A DNA stretch of 23,056 nucleotides from contig SZWC01023256.1 in NCBI GenBank assembly GCA_023375785.1, positions 4,788-27,843 of the forward strand, read 5' to 3'. The stretch's first letter is position 1. Each line of letters opens with the position of its first letter. The position numbers were made by a program, and so were the translations under genes. Shown piece by piece: positions 1 through 8,707 of this stretch. Under the pieces are notes generated by a model. The model made no database searches. It saw nothing but the letters and a program-made list of their open reading frames with translations, and was not told the origin of the DNA. This DNA comes from Penium margaritaceum. Its lineage: Eukaryota > Streptophyta > Zygnematophyceae > Desmidiales > Peniaceae.

Positions 1-1499
1 CCACTACCGCTGCGGCAGTTGGGATGGGAGCGCCGCGACGGTTCCGACGTGGCCACTGAAATTCAAAAATTTCCGCTGGGTAAAACCACCACCTCCCGCA
101 TGTGACGCATCCGAAATTGGGCTCGGGGAGCGGCGAGTGCACATCGTTAAATCGAATCGACAGTGTGCGGCGGAGGTGGTGTGCCGTGTCGTGACCGGCT
201 CAAGCAACTACCATCGATTGGGCTCCGCCTCTCTGAGCAGGATCGTCCGATGACCGGCGGACGTTCGACCACCAAACCACCCAGCCGAGCGTCTGTCTCA
301 CAGACTTAGCGACCGCGGACGCCCAGCGGACGCACGGCAAAGATGTCGGCGTCGTTGGTGTACAAATCGGAGGAGTGTCTGCGTCACTAAAATTCATGGG
401 AACGTGCAGTGGCGGACGCGCTTCCTGCCCGAATCCATGCCGCATACTTCACGGGTGGGGAGACGAGAATTCGGCAAGCCAAGAGTTCAAGCAGGTCGCG
501 CCAAAACGCGACAAACCGTGGCGTGTATTTGACGAACCGGCCATCCCCATTCAAGCGGGTCACGTCTCCATTATTCACCATTATTGACGCCTAATGTATT
601 TAGGTACAAAATTATTAACGCGTACTGCACATCGGATCACCATCATTAAGGCCCAGTATCGTTCCTGCGACCATGTCGTAAGAGGAAACCCAAAAATTCT
701 TTGCCGTCGAACGAATGTCCGCTCTCCCTCACGACATTATTCTAGGCCGGAAATAGCGCGAAAAGGATGAGATACCCGCCGTTTCTTACAACTGTTCCGG
801 TATCGAGGCCACAGTTGTATGAAATTGGGGTGACGAGGGTGTTGAACCCGTAACGGGGGTGATGAGGTCAGTCGAGTCGCGATTGCTGTCGATTGCTCTC
901 GCGACTCGAGGGACTGCACAAGAGGTGGATGAAATTTGAAGAATTCATAAAAAATCAAACACGCTGACATCGTCCAATCTGCAGCATTTATCTTGTTCAA
1001 AAGCAATTTTGTTCCTTTCGGCTTCAAACCCTACGTCTACGATCGGTCGCAGTGGTAAGAGGGCCTTTTAAATCGATGAATTTGACGTTCTGTCGTCAAC
1101 AAGCCTCCCACCAAGGACCTTACAACCGTCGTAAGGTCTACGATGGTGGGAAATCTAACACTAGTTGCCGAGCCATTGAAAAGTGGTCCCTGTACCAAAA
1201 CAGGTCTGGCCGGACCTCCGGCCCACACGCGACTTGACAGTTCGCGCAAGGAGTTTGCTACGTCAAAAATACTGACGTAGCATCGGAACGGGGCCTAAGC
1301 CTGGATGGATGAGTCGGGTGACGTAGTGATCAAAACTTACTGAAGGACCCGGTGCGGTCCGGTGCGGCAGAGGTCTTCTAGGGTCCACCGCAAGACCCAC
1401 TGTAGGTTGCCGCCCATAACCTACTGGACTTTGCCAAGGCAAAGTCTGCTATAAGAACGGGTTCTGCCGACCGTGATAGGTATATTTGACCCTAGCACG
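1..1499. other. Unassigned left flank, no supported gene
   Basis: I see no convincing gene here. Short open frames occur on both strands, but they overlap each other and show no recognisable domain. The only protein-like trace is a short plus-strand frame around 691-760 that reads LPHDIILGR before a TAG. This faintly resembles the second conserved block of retrotransposon aspartic proteases, but nothing next to it supports that. A TATA-like stretch (tataagaa) lies near 1450. The 10-bp tandem array begins at about 1500. Confidence 0.5.
1256..1282. repeat. Perfect 10-bp hairpin with ACGT core
   Basis: TGCTACGTCA (1256-1265) and TGACGTAGCA (1273-1282) are perfect inverted repeats separated by the 7-nt loop AAAATAC. 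The arms contain TGACGT, the core bound by plant bZIP factors of the TGA class, so the site could be a protein-binding inverted repeat, the end of a small foldback element, or chance. No adjacent gene gives it a role. Confidence 0.5.
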
Positions 1500-1980
1500 T
1501 AGTTGTTAACATCTCCTTACAGCTTAGTAGAATGCGCACAACTCCGCGCAAATCCGTGCGACACCTTGGTGACTCTATACAACTCAGTTAAACTTGATGC
1601 AACTCTGCACAATGCCATACAATTCCATACATCTCCGTGGAACAACACACAAATTTAAACAACTTAGCGAAATTCTGTACAACTCTATAAACATCATATA
1701 ACTCCAAACAACTACATATAGTTCCATCAGATTCCGTGCAAAGCCTTGCACATGTGGCAACTCAATATAACTCTTTGCACCTCTGTGCAACTTCGAACAC
1801 CTCCGTGTCAATTGAGATAACTTTGTGCAATTGCATGCAACTTTGTTCAACTCCGTACAACTCCATACAACTCCAGACAACTCAACACAATCACATTCAA
1901 CTCCATTATTCACCGTACAACTTTGTGTTCCTCCGTAAAACTCTGTACAACTTTTGGCAACTCCACATGACTGTGTACAA
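1500..1980. repeat. Degenerate 10-bp tandem repeat array, left half
   Basis: The unit is about CAACTCYGTA. Between 1841 and 1980 fourteen consecutive 10-nt blocks stay in register, most ending in CAA, so the period is exactly 10 here; the outer part is more diverged. Ten is coprime to three, so every frame on a strand reads the same 30-nt cycle. The consensus cycle has no stop codon on either strand, which produces spurious open frames such as 1584-2015 on the minus strand with a repeating SCTELYGVVQ-like peptide. The array continues after the inserted element at 15738. Confidence 0.85.
1976..1980. repeat. Left target-site duplication of the outer element (TACAA)
   Basis: The five bases directly before the TGTTGG terminus at 1981 are TACAA. 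The five after the other terminus are TACAC (15733-15737), a 4 of 5 match. It lies inside the 10-bp array, whose unit contains TACAA. Confidence 0.55.
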
Positions 1981-2816
1981 TGTTGGGGTTTTGGAGCCTG
2001 CACTGACAAAGTCACCGCGTGCTCTGATATAGCAAGGGGGTCTTGCTGCTATCCACGATCTCCGTGCCTAGCAAGAAAACCTTGTAATCCAATGTGCGCA
2101 AGCGGAAGACATGGATTGAAACTTGTAATTGAAAAAGACTATCAAATACAAGTATGGTACAAGGAAACAGTGGCAAAACACAGCTCAGCTTAATGCTCTA
2201 AGGGCGCATCACCTTGCAGAGTCCTCAAGGCTGTCGTTGCAAGGGTCTTAGCACGATCACCGTTCTTTCAGGTGAAATGGCCTCCTGGTTGTCAAGGCAA
2301 CCTCCTCTCCACGCTGGCAGCCACTGCCAGACTTACTGGGTCGTCAGAGGACTTCTGACACTCCTGGCCAAGCTGGCGGAGTGCTGTTAGGCTTACTTGG
2401 TCGATAGAGGGGAACTCCAACAGAGTCCTTCCAGACTCGATCAGCACTACTCATTCAGAGCTATCGCTAGATACTAGCTCTGGGCTCAACGCCTAGACAC
2501 AGCTCCTAGCTCAAAGATGAGCAACGTCTAGAGAGGTAGCCGTAGCAAGGCTGCTCTCCAGTCTTGGGTGTAGTCTGGCCACCTCTTCTAGGTGGTCAGG
2601 CCTTCAGGTAGTCAAGGTCGTCCACCAACCCAGGCTGGCAGAAGGCTGCCAGGCTGACGTGGGTCTTTAAATGAGAGAGCGTCTGAAGAGTCTTGGTCTG
2701 AGGCGTTGTCTGGAAAAGGAGGACTACTAGTGCAACTACTTAATTGCTGTATGGAGTTGTTGTAGTTTCTGTTGGAGTTTGTGCTAGAGTTACTAGACTG
2801 ACTAAGTCCAGTTTGC

Positions 2817-2823
2817 TTTTATA
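2817..2823 (-). promoter_or_regulatory. Candidate LTR TATA box (left copy only)
   Basis: The minus strand reads CAGTATAAAAGC. The matching place in the right-hand LTR, which would drive full-length transcription, reads AATGAAA (about 15034-15040), so the TATA-like motif is lost there. Position within the long LTR is compatible with a U3 promoter but unproven. Confidence 0.4.
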
Positions 2824-2984
2824 CTGGGATCCTGGCAAGTTGACCAACTTTACTGTGCCTAGAGGAGGCTTCATGCTACAAGGTCGTAGCTTCCTCTTCA
2901 AGGAATCTTCCTGGTCCAAGGCACGCAGGTTCCTCCCCAAGGAAGCTTCCTAAATGCTGGCAACTTGGCCGTGGTCCCAGCTGC

Positions 2985-3125
2985 TAAGTCGTGCATGTTG
3001 CCGCTGACGTAGGGCGATCCCCATTCTTGGCTTCGCATGTAGCTGCTGAGTCGTGCATGTAGTAGCAGATACAGCTATTGCGTCGTGCATGTGGTAGTTG
3101 ATGCAATGCTCAGTTGTGCATCCAC
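2985..3125 (-). repeat. GTCGTGCATGT subrepeats in LTR
   Basis: The core GTCGTGCATGT occurs at about 2988, 3050 and 3082, with a degenerate copy at 3113, the last three spaced roughly 31-32 bp. The same cluster occurs in the other LTR at about 15202-15345. The cores contain the CATGCA-type RY motif known from plant promoters, so an enhancer function is possible but only inferred. Confidence 0.5.
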
Positions 3126-3516
3126 CACCTGATGTACAGTATTCCCTGCTCTAGAGCCCTGCTTGCATGTGCTGTTGCAAGCGGTCCAAGCAGTCCAGTC
3201 ACGTGTAGCCCTGCCCTGACAGGTCTAGGCCAAGTACCCAACAGTGCTTGCTTGCACTGCGCAGCTGGTGACCAAGCTGGGCCAGCAGTCATGCACAACC
3301 CTACTATGCATGTACCACACAAAGATCCAGGCTCCTTTCCCCCCTTGGAGCTGGATGCCAGAATTTAATCCGGCCTGTACATCAAAAATTTCCGGCCCAG
3401 CCGCACCTGAGTATTTACGGATGAAAATCCATAACTTTGCGTACACACCTCCGATTGTCGATCCAACTGCGCCATGTCAAAGCTGTTGCTCAGCGCAGTT
3501 ATCGCTCACACTAACA

Positions 3517-3525
3517 CTCCCCCTC
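3517..3525 (-). promoter_or_regulatory. Polypurine tract of the outer element
   Basis: The minus strand reads GAGGGGGAG immediately before the TGTTAG start of the 3' LTR. This is the expected position and composition for the plus-strand DNA synthesis primer. Confidence 0.8.
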
Positions 3526-3625
3526 GATAGGTGCACTGATGAATGCGGAGACTGTCGTAATGTTTTGAGTGGAGAAATGATTGATTGGTGGAGGTTTCAT
3601 GTGCCCGAAAAAAAAGGTCTACAAT

Positions 3626-3630
3626 TAGAA
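3626..3630. repeat. Left target-site duplication of the copia element (TAGAA)
   Basis: TAGAA directly precedes the left LTR at 3631 and is repeated exactly at 9354-9358 after the right LTR. This shows a single insertion into the internal region of the outer element. Confidence 0.9.
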
Positions 3631-4499
3631 TGAAAGAAACTGGGGCAGCCCTCAGGGAAGTGATCAGGCTCACTAAGAGCCGCCCAGGCAGGACCAACTG
3701 TTTGTGAGAGGGGGTTGCAGGTTGCACAGACAGAAATTACGGAAGCAAATGTAGGTTTGCAGAGAACGCGAATGTCTGAATCGACTCTTGAGTGAGAAAT
3801 TACATCATCACAGCTTTCTAACAAGCCCTTATATGCCTCATTTGGCTAAGGGAGCACTGAAATCCACTCTGTCAAAGCTCACCCTCTAGCACACTCCTAG
3901 CCTAGCGGGATGAGCGGCAGTCACCTTGTCACACAAGAGAATTATGTCTCGCATGGCCTGCATGGCTAATAATCNTTTGCAGAGAACGCGAATGTCTGAA
4001 TCGACTCTTGAGTGAGAAATTACATCATCACAGCTTTCTAACAAGCCCTTATATGCCTCATTTGGCTAAGGGAGCACTGAGATCCACTCTGTCAAAGCTC
4101 ACCCTCTAGCACACTCCTAGCCTAGCGGGATGAGCGGCAGTCACCTTGTCACACAAGAGAATTATGTCTCGCATGGCCTGCATGGCTAATAATCCTAGAC
4201 TGGTCCTTCCTTGAAGTCTCTTGGACGTCCTCCAGCCGTCTTTTCTCCTTGAAGGCCGCTCTCAGCCGTCCTGGCCAATAATCTTGCCGCCTTTTGTGCT
4301 CAAAGTGCTCACATCGTCACTTGAACCCGACTCATGATGTCCAAACTTTGGAAATCCATATCTCACTCAAACATACTCCGAATTGAGTTCCGTAAAGTGC
4401 ACTAAAACTTGTGAAACATCCCCTATGCAACTGTCATTCCAGATGATTTTTATCGAGCAACCTATTTTTTGTCACTTCCTAACACTCTCATATCCTTCA
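3631..4499 (-). repeat. 3' LTR of the copia element (left copy, with internal duplication)
   Basis: It aligns with 8708-9353. The left terminus reads TGAAAGAAAC against TGGAAAC in the other copy, a 3-bp insertion. The right terminus is ATATCCTTCA. The excess of 223 bp is explained by those 3 bases, one N at 3975 and a second copy of a 219-bp segment. Confidence 0.93.
3756..4194. repeat. 219-bp tandem duplication joined by a single N
   Basis: Bases 3756-3974 and 3976-4194 are the same sequence with one visible difference (GAAATCC versus GAGATCC), separated only by N at 3975. The other LTR has one copy. The geometry is that of two contig ends that overlap but were not merged, so the duplication is probably an assembly artefact. 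Confidence 0.85.
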
Positions 4500-4511
4500 T
4501 TCTCCCACTTT
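4500..4511 (-). promoter_or_regulatory. Polypurine tract of the copia element
   Basis: The minus strand reads AAAGTGGGAGAA directly before the TGAAGGAT start of the 3' LTR. Position and purine content are those expected of the plus-strand primer. Confidence 0.85.
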
Positions 4512-4524
4512 GCAAGAATAAAAA

Positions 4525-5496
4525 TCACACAAGTCCGCACTGTCCCCTCAGCTGCTGAAAGCGGTGCGCTGCCAGCGGCTTGGTCAGGAAGTCTGCCAAC
4601 ATCATGCTTGAAGGGCAGAACTTGATCTGCACCACCTGCTTCGCCACGAGGTCGCGGATGAAGTAATACCGCATGTCTATGTGCTTGGTGCGGGCGTGAA
4701 ACTCGGCGTTCTTGGTCAGAGCAATGGCGCTCATGTTGTCACAGTAGATGGTGGTCGCTATGGTCTGCTGCTGTCCAAGGCTTGCCAGCAGCTCACGCAA
4801 CCACACGGCTTCCTTTGCTGCTTCACTCAAGGCGATGTACTCTGCTTCGGTGGAGGAGAGGGCGACGCACTCTTGCTTCTTGCTCCGCCAACTGATTGCA
4901 CCTCCCCCGAGCACAAACACAAACCCACTGGTTGACCTCCTTGTGTCGAGGTCATCCCCCCAATCTGCGTCACTGTAGCCGATGAGGATGGGGCTGTTGT
5001 TGCCGTAAAAGGTGAGGCAAGGGCTGCTACTGCTGTCGAGGTAGCGCAGCACGCGCTTGACCGCCTCCCAATGCGGCACGCCCGGACTCGCGCAAAACTT
5101 GTTGAGAACTCCCACTGCTTGGCTGATGTCGAGGCGCGTGCCGACTGCTGCGTACATGAGGCTCCCAACTGCTGCTTGGTACGGCACTGCTTCCATGCGG
5201 CTGCTCTCTTGCATGCCGCGGGGAGTCTGTGTTGTGCTCAGCTTCGCTCCCACTTCCAGTGGTTTCGCTGCTTTGCACGCTCTTGCCATGTTGAAGCGCT
5301 TGACGATGTCGCTCACGTACGTGCTCTGCGACAACTCCAAAGTCTCCTGCTGCTGGTCACGCTTGACGTGAAGGCCAAGGTAGTCACTGAGCTCTCCCAT
5401 GTCTTTCATGTCGAACCTGGGAGCAAGGGACTGCATCACATCGTCCAAAAGAGACTTGGAGTCAGATGCAATGAGCAGATCATCAACATAGAGCAA
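4525..5496 (-). pseudogene. Copia RT C-terminal part and RNase H fragment
   Basis: This 323-codon frame carries the RT active-site box YVDD at residues 3-6 (5479-5490) within LLYVDDLLIA, followed by the RT thumb region. It then carries a complete-looking RNase H domain: YSDADW, STEAEY, the YCDN block, the H-ARTKHID block and a final MLADFLTK. It ends with TGA at 4525-4527, 13 bases before the polypurine tract, the normal end of a copia polyprotein. In an active element RT copies the RNA and RNase H removes it inside the virus-like particle. The frame opens at a TTG by ORF convention only. The true reading enters from the RT frame upstream, from which it is separated by a one-base loss near 5541-5553. 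It is therefore a fragment, not a separate gene. Confidence 0.93.
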
Positions 5497-6254
5497 GATG
5501 ATGACCTGGCTTGCCTCTTGAGTGCGCCCATAGACTGCATGATCAGCTTCACAAAGCCAAGGCCAGCCAGCTGCTCATCCATCTTGTGGTACCATACTCG
5601 TGGTGCTTGCTTGAGGCCGTAGAGGGCCTTCACAAGCTTGCACACCAAATCCGCCTTTCCCTCCACCACATACCCCTCCGGCTGCTCCATGTACACATCC
5701 TCCTCAAGGTCACCATTCAGAACTGCACACGTCACATCCATTTGGTGCACCTCCCAGTCCATAGCAGCAGCAAGAGCGAGGATCGCTCGGATGGATGGGA
5801 ACTTAGCGACAGGTGCAAATGTCTCATTGTAATCCACACCCTCAGTCTGCGCATACCCCTTTGCAACCAACCGTGCTTTGTACCTGAGCACTTTACCATC
5901 CACACCACGCTTGCGCCTGAAGATCCACCGGCATCCGATCACCCGGCTGCCATGTGGAGCTTCCTCGAGAGTCCAGGTGCCATTCTTCATGAGCGCACCA
6001 TACTCCTCATCTGCTGCGGCACGCCAATCTGCCGCCTCGACACTGCGCATGGCTTCAGCGAATGTGGCCAGGTCATTGGTGACTATGAGGAAGAGAAGCT
6101 CAAGGTCAGACGACTCCGTTGGTGGTGGAACCGTGCACAGGTTCACCAGCTCCGCCAGTGGCCTCTGTTTGTTTGCGAGGTGCTCGGATCGCCTCAACGG
6201 CTCCCCACTGTCCTTTGCACCTTTGTTGAGGCATGCGGACCGTCGTGGCAGCTG
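5436..6254 (-). pseudogene. Copia RT N-terminal fragment
   Basis: The frame is open from just after the TAG at 6255-6257. It encodes the start of the RT domain: an acidic-residue-rich lead, the WIFRRKRGVDG block, YKARLVAKGY, and the first catalytic aspartate in VHQMDV. The adjacent conserved stretch reads CAVLNGDL, slightly off the family norm. After about residue 220 of the fragment the reading runs out of frame. From there the +1 reading carries the sequence that leads into YVDD, so a single base is missing near 5541-5553. The last 30 or so residues before the stop at 5436 are out-of-frame translation. The fragment supplies the fingers and the first palm residue, and the other two catalytic aspartates are in the next frame. 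It is in the same frame as the integrase upstream, separated only by TAG. Confidence 0.92.
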
Positions 6255-7256
6255 CTAGGCGTTGCTCAACTGCTCCTCCTCATCAGATTCCGCTGTCGGC
6301 TCCTTCTCCTTCTCAGCTCCCTCCACCTCCTTGTCGTTGCCACTGTCACCTCCATCTTCTCCACCACCCTCTTCTGCTCCCGGTACTTCTCCCACTTTTG
6401 GTACAAGTGCGGATGCAAGCGGAACTGCCGAAATAGGGCTCCAAGTCCAGCCCTTCACTTCCTCTTGGAAGACCACGTCACGGCTGCGGATGATCTTGCG
6501 TGCGGCGAGGTTGTAGAGGCGGTATCCCATTGTGTCGTAGCCGAGGAAGGCAGCCTTCACCGACTTTGCGTCCAGCTTGTTACGACTACCGGCAGGCACG
6601 TGCACGAATGCGCCACACCCGAAGACTTTCAGGTGTGTCACTGTTGGCTTGCGTCCCGTCCACGCCTCCTCCGGTGTCATCAGCGGCACGGCGCGCGTAG
6701 GGCTCCGGTTTTTCAGGTACACAGCGGTATTGACCGCTTCCGCCCAGAAGGTTGGCGGGAGCCCCGCATCTTGGAGCATGCTGCGAACACGCTCTATGAG
6801 CGTGCGGTTTGCGCGTTCAGCCACGCCATTCAGCTGCGGTGTTCCAGGTGGGGTGACCTCGTGCTTGATCCCGCGACGCATGAGGAAGGTGCAGAAGTCG
6901 TTGGAGAGGTACTCTCCTCCACCATCGGTGCAAAGCACCCTCAACCGCCTGCCACTCCCATTCTGTGCAGTAGCAATCCACACCTTGAAAGCATCAAAGT
7001 ACTCATCCTTTCTAGCCATGAACGACACCCACATCTTCCTTGACTTGTCATCAATGAACGTGACAAAGTACAACTTGCCGGACAAGGACTGTGATGGCAT
7101 GGGACCGCACAAATCAGAGTGAACGAATGAGAGAAGCTCAGTCGCGCCCTTTCCTTCCCCCGTGAAAGGAGACCGGGCTTGCTTCCCTTCAATGCAGCTC
7201 TCACAAGCCGATGCACCAGGCTGCTTCACCCCCTTGAGCTCCAGGCCGCGGACCAT
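6255..7256 (-). pseudogene. Copia integrase (between two in-frame TAG codons)
   Basis: This 333-codon stretch carries the second half of the zinc-binding HHCC domain (CESC at residues 18-21; the two histidines lie upstream of the TAG) and the whole catalytic core. The DDE triad is visible as D48 (HSDLCGPM), D111 (CTDGGGEY) and E147 (LNGVAERAN), with the expected 35 residues between the last two. The copia C-terminal region follows, with GCGAFVHVP and FLGYD blocks, and then a long acidic linker. Integrase inserts the cDNA into chromosomes. The stretch is bounded upstream by TAG at 7257-7259, next to the first ATG, and downstream by TAG at 6255-6257. Protease-distal, integrase and RT fragments are all in the same frame, so these are plain nonsense codons. 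Confidence 0.94.
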
Positions 7257-7559
7257 CTACTGCATGGAGATGATGGCGCCAAAGCCGAGGTGACCGAGCG
7301 GGCGGTGCCACAGGCCGATGTCGTGTTTTCCCTCTCTCGCCGCCAATGCTGAGTCGGCTTCCTTCTCCGATGCCACGTAGAGGCGGTAAAGACCGTCCTC
7401 CTTGTTCGCTTTTGTAAGCACACGGCCTGCACGGGCAGAGATGGTGCAGCCACCATTCTCAAAGTAAAGCTGCATGCCTTCGGAGATGAGAGATGAGACA
7501 GAGAGGAGGTTAGGTGCCAGCCCCAGAACATGGAGCACCCCCTTCACACGACGTTCCAC
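7257..7559 (-). pseudogene. Copia GAG-pre-integrase fragment
   Basis: This 100-codon fragment covers the end of the protease region and the GAG-pre-integrase domain. The stretch VLHVLGLAPNLLSVSSL and the block LWHRPLGHLGF are seen; the two histidines of the latter are half of the integrase zinc site. It ends at TAG 7257-7259 and continues in frame into the integrase. Upstream it is shifted by one frame relative to gag-protease, with a 16-base overlap (7544-7559). The frame starts at a GTG only by ORF convention. It is part of the polyprotein, not an independent gene. Confidence 0.9.
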
Positions 7560-8605
7560 GTGCTTACCCTCAACGGAAGTACAAAAAACACAATCTCACC
7601 CTCTCCAACCGCCATTTGCACATGGTTGTCCCCTATGTACACCCGACAAGGCTCGATGACGGTGTAGACAACGAACCACTCCCGGCGACACGTCATGTGC
7701 CGCGTGGCTCCCGAGTCAATGATCCAGAATAGGGCGGTGTTTTTGGAGACGTGCAGGACCCGGATGGTTGTCACGAATCCACTCTCCCTGTCTGCGGCGT
7801 TCCCGAAAGTGTCCGACTGTTTTTCCGCTCCCACTCTAGCCGCAAGGTCCGCCTTCTTCTTCCGGCATTCGTGCGCCCAATGGCCCGGCTTCTTCCAGTA
7901 GTGGCAGTTCCCCTTCTTCTTTCCTCCTCCGCCATTGGTCCTGGTTGATGTAGCACCGCCCACATGACCAAAGTTGGTGATGAGAGCAATGTCCAGTCCG
8001 CTTCCGCCCTCCTCTCCATTGCGCCGCTCCTCCTCAAACAGCAAGCTCTCCTCCACATCATTGAGAGAGAGCTTGTCGCTGCGCTGGTCCAGGGCAACAA
8101 TGAGAGGAGTGTAGCTGCTAGGAAGGCCAGAGAGGATGGTTAGCATGAGCACACGCTCCTTGACAGGGTCCTCAATCGCAGCAAGCTGGTCAGAGAGAGA
8201 CTTCACCATGTTGATGTAGTCAATCATGGATCCGGACTCATCCATCTTCACAGTGTGAAAGCGACGACGCAGCTGCATATTCATGAGGATTGACTTGGAA
8301 GCATAAGTGGACTCAAGCTTTTTCCAAACCTCCTTTGGCGTGAGGATGCCACGGACGAGGAGTTGCTGCCGTTCGGCGAGGTGGAGGTAGATGGTGGCGA
8401 GGGCGCGGTCACGCTTCTCGCGGTAGGTACGGGCCTCGACAGGGGAGAGGGAGCTTTCTGCTAGTTCCTGCTCCTTCTCATCCACCTGGCTCCAGAGACC
8501 CTTCTCCATCAGCACCATCTTCATGTTGTTGCTCCAGTTGAAGAAGTTCTTGCCTTCGAACTTGGCGATGTTGACGCCGACCACCACAGAAGCGGATGTC
8601 GCCAT
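7544..8605 (-). pseudogene. Copia gag and protease frame
   Basis: I prefer the ATG at 8603-8605 (MATSASVV) to the in-frame ATG at 8629, because copia gags usually start shortly before the conserved F-G-NF-W segment, seen here as FEGKNFFNW. Numbering the frame from 8629, residues 1 to about 230 are gag, which forms the particle shell. A zinc knuckle for RNA binding lies at 242-255, reading CHYWKKPGHWAHEC. Its second cysteine is replaced by tryptophan (TGG), so the CCHC site is damaged. The aspartic protease active site DSGATRHM is at 305-312. The frame then runs into a TGA near 7544 after an apparent indel between about 7545 and 7600; the +1 frame continues the polyprotein. The leader from the PBS to this ATG is only about 86 nt, compact but reasonable for copia. 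Confidence 0.92.
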
Positions 8606-8691
8606 GGTAGTGCAACGTTCTGCCCACAAATGGGTCTCTCACACAACAGGGTGCAAGGAATGTCTCAAGGATGAGACAAAGCCTTGTTCTA

Positions 8692-8703
8692 GCTCTGATA
8701 CCA
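8692..8703 (-). promoter_or_regulatory. Primer-binding site of the copia element (initiator tRNA-Met)
   Basis: The minus strand reads TGGTATCAGAGC four bases inside the 5' LTR (LTR end TTTCCA, spacer TCAG). It is complementary to the 3' end of plant initiator tRNA-Met and primes minus-strand cDNA. Confidence 0.93.
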
Positions 8704-8707
8704 CTGA

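Larger units (their letters stand above)
1981..3516 (-). repeat. 3' LTR of the outer element (left copy)
   Basis: This 1,536-bp copy aligns along its length with 14178-15732. Its ends are TGTTGGGG and CTAACA, with short terminal inversion TGTT/AACA. It lacks a roughly 17-nt segment present in the other copy near 14397 (gacacaacctgccccat). It retains a TATAAAA on the minus strand at 2817-2823 and a cluster of GTCGTGCATGT subrepeats at 2985-3125. Open frames inside it, for example 3114-3368 and 3244-3633 on the plus strand, match no protein family I recognise and should not be called genes. Confidence 0.88.

Noticed and set aside
691..760. LPHDIILGR as a plus-strand retroelement protease remnant
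   Set aside because: Only one short block is recognisable; no active-site motif or RT was found nearby, so it may be chance.
1584..2015. 143-codon minus-strand frame with a decapeptide repeat, and similar frames in the right part of the array
   Set aside because: It follows arithmetically from a stop-free 10-bp unit; equally open frames occur on the other strand and units are diverged without frame conservation.
3244..3633. Plus-strand 129-codon frame in the left LTR
   Set aside because: It starts in the LTR and runs across the LTR end into the nested element's edge; there is no family match.
5511..7043. 510-codon plus-strand frame
   Set aside because: It lies antisense to copia integrase and RT, whose catalytic motifs are all on the minus strand; it has no domain of its own.
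6255..7259. UAG read as glutamine (alternative genetic code) to explain the in-frame TAG codons
   Set aside because: Some green algae use UAG and UAA for Gln, but the same element has frameshifts and a lost zinc ligand, and TGA stops also occur in the neighbouring decayed frame, so ordinary decay is simpler.
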